A stretch of DNA of 25,225 nt from NCBI GenBank assembly GCA_041395325.1, contig JAWLAT010000045.1, positions 1 to 25,225 on the forward strand, in the 5' to 3' direction. The DNA comes from JAWLAT01 sp041395325. GTDB taxonomy: Bacteria; Pseudomonadota; Gammaproteobacteria; Xanthomonadales; SZUA-5. The translations under genes and the position numbers were made by a program. This document shows positions 8,947-17,526 of this stretch, piece after piece. Under the pieces are notes generated by a model that saw nothing but the letters and a program-made list of their open reading frames with translations, was not told the DNA's origin and did not search any database. The first letter of the stretch is position 1. Each line of letters starts with the position of its first letter.

Positions 8947-10179
8947 TCAGGCAGCGGCCTTCCGCAGCGCGGCAATCGCTTCGACCCGCGCCTGACGCAG
9001 CGCGGCGCCCAGTTTCGGCCCTTGCAGGCCCCGTTCCAGCAGCGGCCGGGTGCTGACCGTTCTGGCGGCGGCGGCCTCGGCCAGCAACGTTTGCGCCTGC
9101 GGATATTCGCTGCTGAGTTCCAGGCCGATGCGGCCACGCTTGTCGGCCTCACAGGCGCTGGCGAAGACCGCCAGCCGTTCAGGTCGGCGCAGGCCGTCGA
9201 AGGCTTCGATCAGTTGCAGTGCCGTTCCCGGTCGCAACTCGGCGTAGCGATGCAGGGTCAGGTGATGACGACAGGTCTGCACGGCCAGCTCGCGCAGTTC
9301 GCGTGGCACCCGCAGTCGTTCACACAGCGCTTCCAGCGGCGCCACGCCAGCGCCTTCGTGACCGGGATGACCGGGCAGATGCTCGGCCGGCGTCAGCGCC
9401 TTGCCCAGATCGTGGGTCAGGGCGCAGAAGGCCACTCGTTCGTCGCCCGGGGCCAAACGGGCCGCCTGCTCCAGCACCAGCTCGGTGTGCCAGCCGGCAT
9501 CGATCTCCGGATGCCAGCGTCGGCGCTGCGGCACGCCATAGAGCGCCTGCACCTCCGGCAGCAGTCGCGCCAGCGCGCCGCACTCGCGCAGGACCTGCAG
9601 GAAGGCGCTGGGCCTGGCCTCGACCAGCGCCCGGCGCAATTCGGCGAAGACCCGCTCGGGCACCAGATGATCCACTTCGCCGCTGCTGACCATCTGCCGC
9701 AACAGGCGTCGGGTTTCCGGGGCCACGCGAAAGCCCAGTGGTGCCAGACGGGCGGCGAAACGGGCCAGTCGCAAGACTCGCACCGGGTCCTCGACGAAGG
9801 CTGGCGAGACATGCCGCAGCCAGCGCGCCTGCAGATCGCGGGCACCGCCGAAGGGGTCGACCAATTGGCCCTGCGCGTCCTCGGCCATCGCATTGATGGT
9901 CAGGTCGCGGCGGGCCAGATCCTGCTCCAGCGTGACCTGTGGATCGGCATGGACGACGAAGCCCTGATAGCCGCGGCCGCTCTTGCGCTCGGTCCGCGCC
10001 AGCGCGTACTCCTCACCACTGTCGGGATGCAGAAACACCGGGAAGTCGGCGCCGACCTGGCGAAAGCCGGCCCGCAGCATGGCCTCGGTGGAACTGCCCA
10101 CCACCACGAAGTCACGATCGATCACCGCTCGGCCGAGCAGGCGGTCCCGCACCGCGCCACCGACCAGATAGCATTGCAT
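8947..10179 (-). CDS. cca: CCA-adding tRNA nucleotidyltransferase
   Basis: Adds or repairs the 3' CCA of tRNAs. The ATG at 10179 (MQCYLVGGAVRDRLLG) is chosen over a longer in-frame extension because a GGGAAGAG ribosome site sits just upstream and the catalytic aspartates then fall at D21 and D23, as in E. coli Cca. Length is 410 aa (412 in E. coli). Visible motifs are the GGAVRD nucleotidyltransferase motif, DRDFVVVG, the RRDLTINAMA segment, the EDPVRVLRLARFAAR motif, and a C-terminal HD phosphohydrolase domain with HTELV and THDLGK. The enzyme is therefore the bacterial class II type with an attached HD domain. Its start is only 34 bp from that of the divergent DUF3034 gene. Confidence 0.96.
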   Translation of the reverse strand: MQCYLVGGAVRDRLLGRAVIDRDFVVVGSSTEAMLRAGFRQVGADFPVFLHPDSGEEYALARTERKSGRGYQGFVVHADPQVTLEQDLARRDLTINAMAEDAQGQLVDPFGGARDLQARWLRHVSPAFVEDPVRVLRLARFAARLAPLGFRVAPETRRLLRQMVSSGEVDHLVPERVFAELRRALVEARPSAFLQVLRECGALARLLPEVQALYGVPQRRRWHPEIDAGWHTELVLEQAARLAPGDERVAFCALTHDLGKALTPAEHLPGHPGHEGAGVAPLEALCERLRVPRELRELAVQTCRHHLTLHRYAELRPGTALQLIEAFDGLRRPERLAVFASACEADKRGRIGLELSSEYPQAQTLLAEAAAARTVSTRPLLERGLQGPKLGAALRQARVEAIAALRKAAA

Positions 10180-10213
10180 CCGACTCTTCCCATCCGTGCG
10201 TATCCCGTCAGCG

Positions 10214-11104
10214 ATGATGCCACTGCAGGCCACCACAGATCGTTGTGCCGCTCGAATTGCGCCGGCAATCGCGCTGTGCGGGCTGCTGGCCGGCCTGTGC
10301 GCGGCGACGGCTCAGGCCGGCGAGGGTCGTCTGCTCGGTGTCAGCGGCCTGGCCTCGCTGGAAGGCGCTGGTGGCGGTGGCATGACTGCCTGGGCACTGC
10401 TGGCGGGCCACGCCGAGGCCGGCGAGCGCAGTCTGGGTGCCAATCTGTCCTATGTCGGTACCGGCGAGTTCGACGTGCTCGCTGGCTCGGTCAACGCCGT
10501 GTGGAACAACCGCTGGGAGCTGTCGCTGTCCAGCCAGCGACTGAATCTGGACACGCTGGTCGAGCAGGGCGTCAGCAACCAGGCCGATCTGCGTCTGGAT
10601 ACGCTGGGGCTGAAGCTTCGGCTCGGCGGTGATCCGGTCTACGGCCGGCTGGGACAACTCTCGGCCGGCATGCAGTTCAAGCGCAATGCCGACTTCGAGC
10701 TGGCCAGGCTGGCTGGGGCCGAGCGCGACCACGGCATTGATGCCTACCTGGCCTGGACGCGTGCCTGGATCGATGGACCTTTCCATCGCAGCTGGGTGCT
10801 CAGCGCCACGCTGCGTGCCAGCCAGGCCCACCAGACCGGCTTTCTGGGTTTCGACAACGACTATCGCTACAACGGCGAAGGCGCCATCGCGATGTTTCTC
10901 AACGAGCGCTGGCTGATCGGCGCCGAGTATCGCAACAAGCCCGACCGGCTGGCCTTCGCTGCCGAGGACGACTGGGCCGATGCGTTCCTGCTGTGGCTGC
11001 CCTCCAAGCGCTGGCAGATGGCGGTGGCCTATGTCGATCTGGGTGATATCGGTGGCGTGGCCGACCAGCGTGGCTGGTATCTGACGGTGCAGTTCAATGA
11101 CTGA
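10214..11104 (+). CDS. DUF3034 family secreted/outer-membrane protein
   Basis: About 296 aa. The first residues carry a signal peptide ending near ATAQAGEG. The mature protein opens with RLLGVSGLASLEGAGGGGMTAWALLAG, the glycine-rich N-terminal signature I associate with DUF3034. The rest alternates polar and aromatic residues (WELSLSSQRLNL, WQMAVAYVDLGDI) and ends WYLTVQFND, like an outer-membrane beta-barrel with a terminal aromatic strand. The ATG at 10214 (or the adjacent one at 10217) is preferred to a GTG at 10196; neither has a strong ribosome site. The gene overlaps the following globin gene by 8 bp, implying translational coupling. The molecular function of DUF3034 is not known to me; a link to redox or metal handling is inferred only from the globin next door. 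Confidence 0.8.
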   Translation: MMPLQATTDRCAARIAPAIALCGLLAGLCAATAQAGEGRLLGVSGLASLEGAGGGGMTAWALLAGHAEAGERSLGANLSYVGTGEFDVLAGSVNAVWNNRWELSLSSQRLNLDTLVEQGVSNQADLRLDTLGLKLRLGGDPVYGRLGQLSAGMQFKRNADFELARLAGAERDHGIDAYLAWTRAWIDGPFHRSWVLSATLRASQAHQTGFLGFDNDYRYNGEGAIAMFLNERWLIGAEYRNKPDRLAFAAEDDWADAFLLWLPSKRWQMAVAYVDLGDIGGVADQRGWYLTVQFND

Positions 11105-11582
11105 GCGACGCTGGCTGGCCTGGTTGCCGCTGCTGGCCCTATTGGCGGCCTGCAGCACCACCGGGCCCGGTCGGACCACGCTGTACGAGGATCTGGGCGG
11201 TGAGGCCGGCGTGCAGCGACTGGTGGCCGTGGTGGTTGAGGATGTGCACGCCGATCCGCGCTTCGGCGAGTTGTTCGTGCAGGCCGATCTGGATCGCTTA
11301 CGCGAGCAGCTGGAGGTGCAGATCTGTCAGCTGGCCGACGGTCCCTGCCGATACGAGGGGCTGGACATGGCCGAGGCCCACAGCGGCATGGCGATCACGC
11401 CGTCTGAGTTCAACTGGTTCGTCGAGGATGCGCGCGCAGCGATGCGCCGCATCGGGATATCGCAATCGGTCCGTAATCGCCTGCTGGCACGACTGGCACG
11501 ACTGCAGCCCGAGGTCATGCGCGACACCGCGCCCGGCGAGCTGCCCGAGGAGGCGGCTGACCCGCTCGGGCTGGGTCTCTGA
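11097..11582 (+). CDS. Group I truncated hemoglobin, lipid-anchored
   Basis: Encodes 161 aa. Unusually for a globin, it begins with a lipoprotein signal with lipobox LAAC (C19), predicting an envelope-anchored heme protein. The globin domain starts at LYEDLGGEAGVQRLV and shows the group I features: FxxxD-type segment DPRFGELFVQADLDRLRE, the GPCRYEG turn, and the proximal histidine in MAEAHSGMAI (H95). Truncated globins bind O2 or NO and can detoxify NO or act in electron transfer. It overlaps the DUF3034 stop by 8 bp and ends 2 bp before the TMEM175-like gene, so the three are almost certainly one operon. Confidence 0.88.
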   Translation: MTERRWLAWLPLLALLAACSTTGPGRTTLYEDLGGEAGVQRLVAVVVEDVHADPRFGELFVQADLDRLREQLEVQICQLADGPCRYEGLDMAEAHSGMAITPSEFNWFVEDARAAMRRIGISQSVRNRLLARLARLQPEVMRDTAPGELPEEAADPLGLGL

Positions 11583-11584
11583 GC

Positions 11585-12328
11585 ATGCGCGTGGCTCGCC
11601 GACTGGGTGACTATGTCGAGCGTGGCCAGCAGGTGACCCGGCTGGAGGCCTTCGTCGACGCGGCCTTTGCCTTCGCCCTGACAATGCTGGTGATCTCCAT
11701 CGACGAGATCCCGGGCAATCGTGCCGAGCTGGTGCAGGCGCTCAAGGGCGTACCGGCCTTTGCGGCCAGTTTCGCGGTGCTGGCGATGTTCTGGTGGGAC
11801 CACAACCTGTGGAGCCGCCGTTTCGGCCTGGACGATGGCTGGTCGGTGCTGTTGAGCCTGCTTTATGTGTTCCTGGCGCTGGTCTACGTCTACCCACTGA
11901 AAATGCTGTTTGGCGCAATGTTCGGCTGGGTCAGTGATGGCTGGCTGCCCAGTGGTTTCGAGTTCACCGGGCTGGCCGATCTGCGCTTCATGTTCCAGAC
12001 CTATGCGGTGGCCTTCGGCTCGATGGGCCTGGTCTCGCTGGCGCTGAACTGGCGCGCCTGGCAGCAGCGTGAGTTGATCGGTCTGGACGCCCTGGAACGA
12101 CTGGCGCTGCGACGGCAGTTGCTGGCCAATTGCGCGCTGCCGCTGGTGGCGACGGTGTCTTTCCTCTGCGCCAGTCTGCTGCAGCCCGGATTGCCCGGAC
12201 CGCTGTACGGGCTGCCGGGATTCGTCTATTTCGGACTGAGTCTGCTGAGCCTGGTGCGCTTCTATGGCCGGACTGAGGAGCGCCAGCTGCGCGCCGCCGC
12301 CGGTTCCAACCCCGATACTCAGATCTGA
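11585..12328 (+). CDS. TMEM175/DUF1211-like membrane protein (putative potassium channel)
   Basis: Encodes 247 aa with about six hydrophobic spans. The first span carries the family motif RLEAFVDAAFAFALTML (residues 19-35), corresponding to the R...FSD signature of prokaryotic TMEM175 channels with Val in place of the usual Ser. This is followed by a WWDHNLW segment and further helices. Family members form K+-leak channels. The gene begins 2 bp after the globin stop and converges on the DM13 gene with only 15 bp between the stops, leaving almost no room for a terminator. Assignment to DUF1211 is good; ion selectivity is inferred from the family. Confidence 0.78.
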   Translation: MRVARRLGDYVERGQQVTRLEAFVDAAFAFALTMLVISIDEIPGNRAELVQALKGVPAFAASFAVLAMFWWDHNLWSRRFGLDDGWSVLLSLLYVFLALVYVYPLKMLFGAMFGWVSDGWLPSGFEFTGLADLRFMFQTYAVAFGSMGLVSLALNWRAWQQRELIGLDALERLALRRQLLANCALPLVATVSFLCASLLQPGLPGPLYGLPGFVYFGLSLLSLVRFYGRTEERQLRAAAGSNPDTQI

Positions 12329-12343
12329 CGTGGTGGGTTGGCC

Positions 12344-12820
12344 TCAGCGGTAGCTGGCCGCCGTGATGAACTCGCCGAAGCTCTCGCACCAGATGATCAC
12401 GGCGCCGTAGTCGGCCGGATCGATGTCGGCCGGCAGCGGCAACACGAAGCCATCGAACTGGCGGATCGCGCCGACCCGCTGCATCTGCGCCCGCCGCTGC
12501 TCGAACTCCGCCTCGGTTTGCACCAGCTGTGGCGACAGATACAGCTGGTAGTCCGGCCCCGGCGCGAGTTGGCCGCTGAAGGCCACCAGGCCGCCACCCA
12601 GGCGCACCTCGCCTTCGCCCCAGTGCAGGAAGTCGCTGCCGGGCAGGTCGCGGCGGAACTCGCCGACCAGAGGCGCCGCCGCCATGGCGGCGTGCAGTTC
12701 GGCGGCGGTCGGTGCCGGCGGCGCGGTTAGGATCGGCAAGGCGTAGATGCCAGCGGCGAAGCCGATTGCGGCGACGACGCCATGGCTGGCCAGCCAGAGC
12801 AGGGCACGGGGCAGTTTCAT
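12344..12820 (-). CDS. DM13 domain protein, membrane-anchored or secreted
   Basis: Encodes 158 aa. Residues about 8-30 are a hydrophobic signal or anchor. The rest matches the DM13 pattern: GEFRRDLPGSDFLHWGEGEVRL, a central PDYQLYLSP segment, and the C-terminal YGAVIIWCESFGEFITAAS with its conserved lone cysteine. DM13 domains are thought to take part in electron transfer or redox reactions, with the cysteine as candidate redox residue. It lies 86 bp downstream of the RND permease stop on the same strand; that gap contains only a short GC palindrome-like stretch at 12863-12875. Confidence 0.82.
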   Translation of the reverse strand: MKLPRALLWLASHGVVAAIGFAAGIYALPILTAPPAPTAAELHAAMAAAPLVGEFRRDLPGSDFLHWGEGEVRLGGGLVAFSGQLAPGPDYQLYLSPQLVQTEAEFEQRRAQMQRVGAIRQFDGFVLPLPADIDPADYGAVIIWCESFGEFITAASYR

Positions 12821-12906
12821 CGCAGGACTCGGTGGGAACGCTCAACCAGTCTGCGACAAAACGGGCCCCGGGCCCTCATGCATGGCTTCCGACCAAACCA
12901 GGCCGA

Positions 12907-15900
12907 TCAGGCCAGTACCTCTTCGGCATTGGGTCTCGCTTCGCGGTCGGCTTCGAGCTGCCGACTGAGCGCCTCCGGTGAACGCGTGAACGGCGCCAGC
13001 AGCGCGTAGAAGCTGGGCACCACGAACAGCGTCAGCAGCGTCGCCAGGGTCACACCGGCCATGATCACCACGCCGATGGTGAAGCGGCTGGCCGAACCGG
13101 CGCCGTCGGCCAGCACCAGCGGCAAGGCACCGATGACCGTCGAGACGCTGGTCATGATGATCGGCCGCAAGCGCACCACTGAGGCCTCCAGTACCGCATC
13201 GACCACCGAGCGGCCGGCGTCACGCAACTGGTTGGCGAACTCGACGATCAGGATGCCGTTCTTGGCGGCCAGGCCGATCAGCATGACGATGCCGATCTGG
13301 CTGTACAGGTTCATGCTCGAGCCGGCCAGCCACAGACCCAGCAGCGCGCCGAAGACCGCCAGCGGCACGGTCAGCATGATCACCAGCGGATGGATGAAGC
13401 TCTCGAACTGCGCCGCCAGCACCAGGTAGACGACCAGCAAGGCCAGCGCGAAGCTGACCCAGGCGGCCGAGCCGGAGATCTTGTACTCGCGCGACTCGCC
13501 CTTGTAGTCCCAGCCGGCATCGGAGGGCAGCACGTCGCGGGCGGCGTCCTCGACATAAGTCAGGGCTTCGCCCAGCGGATAGCCCGGTACCAGCTGGGCG
13601 CTGACCGTGATCGCGCGCAGGCGGTTGTAGCGATTGAAGGTCGACGGCTCGGCCAGCTCGCGCAGCGTCACCAGACTGGCCAACGGCACCAGTTGACCGT
13701 TGCGACCGCGCACATAGAGGTTGTCGAGGTCGGCCGGGTCGGCCCGATCCTCGGAGCGGGCCTGCAGCATCACCTCGTATTCCTCGCCGCCACGCTGGAA
13801 GGTGGTGACCCGACGTGAGCCGAACATGGTCTCCAGCGTGCTGCCGATTTCTTCGGTGGAAACGCCCAGGTCGGCCGCCCGCGGCCGGTCGATCTCGACC
13901 CGGATCTGCGGTCGGGTTTCCTTGTAGTCACTGTCGATGCCGACCAGCTTGTCGTTCTCCGACAGGCGCTCGATCAGCGTGTCGCGCCAGCTCATCAGCG
14001 TGTCGTAGTCCGGCCCCAGCAGCACGAACTGCAGCGGCGGCCCGTAGCTGCGCACCAGACCCTGGCGGGCCTGGGCAAAGGCGCTCATGCCAGGCAGTTC
14101 GCCGAGTTCCTTGCGGATCTTCTCCATCGATTCGACGGTGGTGCCGTCGCGCTGCTCCCACGGCGCCATGATGGCCACCGCCTGACCGGTGTGGGTGTCC
14201 TCACCGGCGCCACCCCAGCCGCGTGGGGCACGGGTGATGACGCGTCGGACCACGCCCTCGTCGACCATCCGCAGCAACACCGCCTCGACCTGCTCCATCT
14301 GCTCCAGCGTGTAGTCGAAGCCGGCGCCCTCAGGGCCATTGAGCATGACGAAGAACACGCCGCGGTCTTCCGGTGGCGCCAATTCGGCCGGCACCAGCTT
14401 GAGCAGGCCCCAGATGCCTCCGGCGGCCAGCAGCAGCACCAGTCCCATCAGCGCACTGTGGCCCACCGTCCGCTGCAGCACGCGGCGGTAGGCCTCACCG
14501 ATGCGGGTGGTGAACTTATCGACCTTGTGGGCCCAGCCGCCATGGCTCTCCTCGGGTGTCAGCAACCAGGCACACAGCGCCGGTGACAGCGACAGCGCGA
14601 CGATCGAGGAGACGATGACCGCTGCGGCAATGGCCACGGCCAGCTCGCTGAACAACCGGCCCAGATTGCCCTCCATGAAGGCGATCGGCACGAACACGCT
14701 GACCAGCACGGCGGTGGTGGCAATAACCGCAAAGCCCACCTGTCGAGCGCCGCGCCAGGCTGCCAGCAGTCGCGTTTCACCCAGATCCACCCGGCGCTGG
14801 CAGTTCTCCAGCACCACGATGGCGTCGTCCACCACCAATCCGATCGACAGCACCAGTGCGAGCAGGGTCAGCAGGTTGATCGAGTAGCCCAGCGCATACA
14901 GTGCGGTGAACGAGGCAATCAGACAGATCGGGACGGTCACCGCCGGAATCAGCGCCGCGCGTGCCGAGCCGAGGAAGGCGTAGATCACGCCGATCACCAG
15001 CGCCATCGTGATCGCCAGCGTGAAATAGACCTCGCTGATCGCCGATTCAATGAATTCGGAAGTGTCCACGGCGACCAGCAGCCGGGTGCCCTCGGGCAGC
15101 GTCTCGGCGATGCGCTCAGCGGCGTCCTTGACGCCACGCGAGACGTCGATCGCGTTGGCGGTGGACTGCTTGATGATCCCCAGTCCCACCTGCGGCTGGC
15201 CGTTGCCGCGGTAGTAGGTGCGGGTTTCCTCGGCGCCCAGTTCAACCCGCGCGACTTCGCCCAGTCGGATCAGGCGGTTGTCTTCGCCGCGGCCGATCAC
15301 CAATTCGCGGAAATCAGACTCCTCGGTGTAGCTGCGGGTGATGCGCAGCGTGAAATCGCGCTGCGTGCCTTCCAACCGACCGGCGGGCAGTTCGACGTTC
15401 TCCCGCCGCAAGGCTGCGGACACGTCCGACACGGTCAGACCGCGTGCCGCCAGCGCTTCGCGGTCCAGCCACAGGCGCATCGCATAGCGCAGGCCACCCC
15501 CCACGCGGACCCGCGCGACGCCGTCGATGGTCGACAAGCGATCGACGACGAAGCGCTCGGCGTAGTCGGTCAGCGACAAGGTGTCCATGCGGTCGCTGGT
15601 CAGGTTGAGCCAGAGAATGACGTCGGCGTCGCCTTCGACCTTGGCGACGTCGGGTGGATCGGCCTCCTGCGGCAAATTGTCGACCACCCGCGAGATGGCA
15701 TCGCGGACGTCGTTGGCCGCGGCCTCGATGTCACGACTGAGCGCGAAGGTGATCGTCACGTCGGCCCGGCCATTGCGGCTGCGCGACTCGATCGTGTCGA
15801 TGCCGGCGATGCCCTGGACCGCGTCCTCCAGGACCTGGGTGATCCGCGTTTCCACCACGGCCGCCGAAGCACCGTTGTAGTTGACGTTGACCGAGACGAT

Positions 15901-16029
15901 CGGAGGATCGATGTTGGGCACCTCGCGCAGCGGCAGCCGCAGGAAGCTCATCACGCCCAACACCACCAGCAGCAGACTCAATACCACCGCCAGGACGGGC
16001 CGCCGTACGGACACATCGGACAGGAACAT
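12907..16029 (-). CDS. RND (HAE1) multidrug efflux permease
   Basis: Encodes 1040 aa, a normal length for an AcrB/MexB-like inner-membrane proton antiporter. It starts MFLSDVSVRRPVLAVVLS with a GGAG ribosome site 8 nt upstream. Visible features are the first periplasmic loop REVPNIDPPIVSVNVNY, the transmembrane-4 proton-relay aspartate pair in SIGLVVDDAIVVLEN, and the matching second-half segment GLAAKNGILIVEFANQLRD. It should trim with the membrane-fusion protein encoded 11 bp upstream. No outer-membrane TolC-like gene or regulator is seen in the window, so the pump probably uses a TolC encoded elsewhere. The substrate is unknown. Confidence 0.95.
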   Translation of the reverse strand: MFLSDVSVRRPVLAVVLSLLLVVLGVMSFLRLPLREVPNIDPPIVSVNVNYNGASAAVVETRITQVLEDAVQGIAGIDTIESRSRNGRADVTITFALSRDIEAAANDVRDAISRVVDNLPQEADPPDVAKVEGDADVILWLNLTSDRMDTLSLTDYAERFVVDRLSTIDGVARVRVGGGLRYAMRLWLDREALAARGLTVSDVSAALRRENVELPAGRLEGTQRDFTLRITRSYTEESDFRELVIGRGEDNRLIRLGEVARVELGAEETRTYYRGNGQPQVGLGIIKQSTANAIDVSRGVKDAAERIAETLPEGTRLLVAVDTSEFIESAISEVYFTLAITMALVIGVIYAFLGSARAALIPAVTVPICLIASFTALYALGYSINLLTLLALVLSIGLVVDDAIVVLENCQRRVDLGETRLLAAWRGARQVGFAVIATTAVLVSVFVPIAFMEGNLGRLFSELAVAIAAAVIVSSIVALSLSPALCAWLLTPEESHGGWAHKVDKFTTRIGEAYRRVLQRTVGHSALMGLVLLLAAGGIWGLLKLVPAELAPPEDRGVFFVMLNGPEGAGFDYTLEQMEQVEAVLLRMVDEGVVRRVITRAPRGWGGAGEDTHTGQAVAIMAPWEQRDGTTVESMEKIRKELGELPGMSAFAQARQGLVRSYGPPLQFVLLGPDYDTLMSWRDTLIERLSENDKLVGIDSDYKETRPQIRVEIDRPRAADLGVSTEEIGSTLETMFGSRRVTTFQRGGEEYEVMLQARSEDRADPADLDNLYVRGRNGQLVPLASLVTLRELAEPSTFNRYNRLRAITVSAQLVPGYPLGEALTYVEDAARDVLPSDAGWDYKGESREYKISGSAAWVSFALALLVVYLVLAAQFESFIHPLVIMLTVPLAVFGALLGLWLAGSSMNLYSQIGIVMLIGLAAKNGILIVEFANQLRDAGRSVVDAVLEASVVRLRPIIMTSVSTVIGALPLVLADGAGSASRFTIGVVIMAGVTLATLLTLFVVPSFYALLAPFTRSPEALSRQLEADREARPNAEEVLA

Positions 16030-16040
16030 GGGCGCTACTC

Positions 16041-17147
16041 CTAGTCTGCGGTGCCTGGCACCGAGCCGCCGTCACTGCCACCGCCGGCATCCAGCAGTGT
16101 CAGCGTCATGCCTGGGCGCAGCTTCACCACGCCTTCGCTGACGATGCGATCTCCCGGTTGCAGCCCCTGCACGATTTCCAGCCGTCCGCCACTGCGCCGA
16201 CCGGGCTGGACCACCACGCGCTCGGCCTTGGCCTCGGAGCCGACCCGATAGACGAAGGCTTCGCTGCCGATCTGCACCAGCGAGATCTCGTCGATGACCA
16301 CCACCTCGCGCGCCGGCGTGATCAGCTCGACCACCATCAGCATGCCGGGACGCAGCAGGCGCTGGTCGTTGGCCAGTTCGGCCCGCACGGTCACACTGCG
16401 GGTGGCAGGATCGACGCGCGAATCGATGCTGCGCACGGTGCCCTGGAAAGTCTGCTCCGGATAGGCCGCGGTGCGCGCACTGATGTCGCGGCCCGGCTGC
16501 AACTCGGCAAAAAAGCGCTCGGGCACCGGAAAATCCAGCTTGATCGTGGAGATGTCATCAAGCGTGGCAATCGGCGTGCCCGGCGTCACCAGAGCGCCCG
16601 GCGAGACCATGCGAAAGCCCAGCTGGCCGGCGAAGGGGGCGGTGATCACGCGATCGGACAGGCGCGCCCGGATCGCATCCATGCGGGCCCTGGCCTGATC
16701 GCGCAGGGCCACCTGCTGATCCACCGACGACCGTGGCACGGTGCCCTGCTCGACCAGATCCTCCAGCCGCTTGGTTTGCTTGTCGGCCTCAGCGAAGGAG
16801 GCCTGTGCTTCCTTCAGCGCCGCCACTTCCGCACGATCGGTCAGCTCCACCAGCACTGCGCCTTCGGAAACCTGCTGGCCGTCGTCGAAATTGACCCGGG
16901 CCACGGTCTCGGTGACCTTGGCCGAGAGCATCAGCGATTCGTTGGCCCGCGCCGTACCGAGTGCCTCGATGCGATCGACCCAGGGTTCCAGGCGGGCCGT
17001 CTGCGTGGTCACGCCGACGGCGGCCTGGACGCGCTGTTGCGGGCCGGGTCCGTCGCTGTTGCCGCAGGCGACCAGACCGGCGGCGATGCTGCCGAGCAGC
17101 AACCGGGTCCAGTACGTCCGTGCCTGTCGATGCCGCTGTGGCTTCAT
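16041..17147 (-). CDS. RND efflux membrane-fusion (HlyD-type) lipoprotein
   Basis: 368 aa from the ATG at 17147 (MKPQRHRQARTYW), preferred because AAGGAG sits 9 nt upstream. An ATG at 17171 and longer in-frame extensions exist but have no well-spaced ribosome site. A lipoprotein signal ends in LVAC. The protein then shows the lipoyl/barrel-sandwich halves (RANESLMLSAKVTETVARVNF and DRVITAPFAGQLGFR) flanking a coiled-coil hairpin (ALKEAQASFAEADKQTKRLEDL), then a beta-barrel domain and C-terminal membrane-proximal domain. It links the permease to an outer-membrane channel. The gene ends 11 bp before the permease gene and the two form an operon. Confidence 0.92.
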   Translation of the reverse strand: MKPQRHRQARTYWTRLLLGSIAAGLVACGNSDGPGPQQRVQAAVGVTTQTARLEPWVDRIEALGTARANESLMLSAKVTETVARVNFDDGQQVSEGAVLVELTDRAEVAALKEAQASFAEADKQTKRLEDLVEQGTVPRSSVDQQVALRDQARARMDAIRARLSDRVITAPFAGQLGFRMVSPGALVTPGTPIATLDDISTIKLDFPVPERFFAELQPGRDISARTAAYPEQTFQGTVRSIDSRVDPATRSVTVRAELANDQRLLRPGMLMVVELITPAREVVVIDEISLVQIGSEAFVYRVGSEAKAERVVVQPGRRSGGRLEIVQGLQPGDRIVSEGVVKLRPGMTLTLLDAGGGSDGGSVPGTAD

Positions 17148-17526
17148 GCCGTGAAACTCCTTGTCATTCATCCTTCTCTCCATCTCGGCCTCAACGCCGA
17201 TGACGGTGATTTCCGTCGGCCTGTCGGGCCGATCTGGCCCGTTTGACGCCACTTCTGCGACCAACCGTCGCTGTGACGCGATGAAGCGAATCGGGCGGGT
17301 CGGCGATGTCGCCTGACCGCGCAGCATGCCGCCCGGATCGTCTGCGCGCAGTGAGCGCGGTGGCGGGACGACATGCCGTCTCCTTGACGTGCCTGGATGC
17401 CCCGGCACAGCCGGTCGACGCTACCATGCAGCTTCGTCGACGCGCGCGCTCCGGAAGTCATGCCCGCGGCGCGTTGCGGCGTGGCTCGCCAGCGGTTGAC
17501 GCCGTCTGGCCGGTGGAGTGGCGAAG
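17148..17526. promoter_or_regulatory. Divergent intergenic region between efflux operon and QEGLA gene
   Basis: About 380 bp separate two divergent genes, so both promoters should lie here. I see no convincing regulator gene and no hairpin terminator. A possible plus-strand -10 (TACCAT at about 17421) lacks a good -35. An in-frame extension of the fusion-protein frame runs through much of the region but looks like non-coding sequence. No operator can be named. Confidence 0.3.

Noticed and set aside
8908..10632. 574-codon plus-strand frame opposite cca
   Set aside because: cca on the minus strand has all class II motifs and a ribosome site; this frame only mirrors it.
12863..12875. GGGCCCCGGGCCC as a terminator between the RND permease and DM13 genes
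   Set aside because: The stem is five base pairs with a 3-nt loop and no T-run; too weak to claim.
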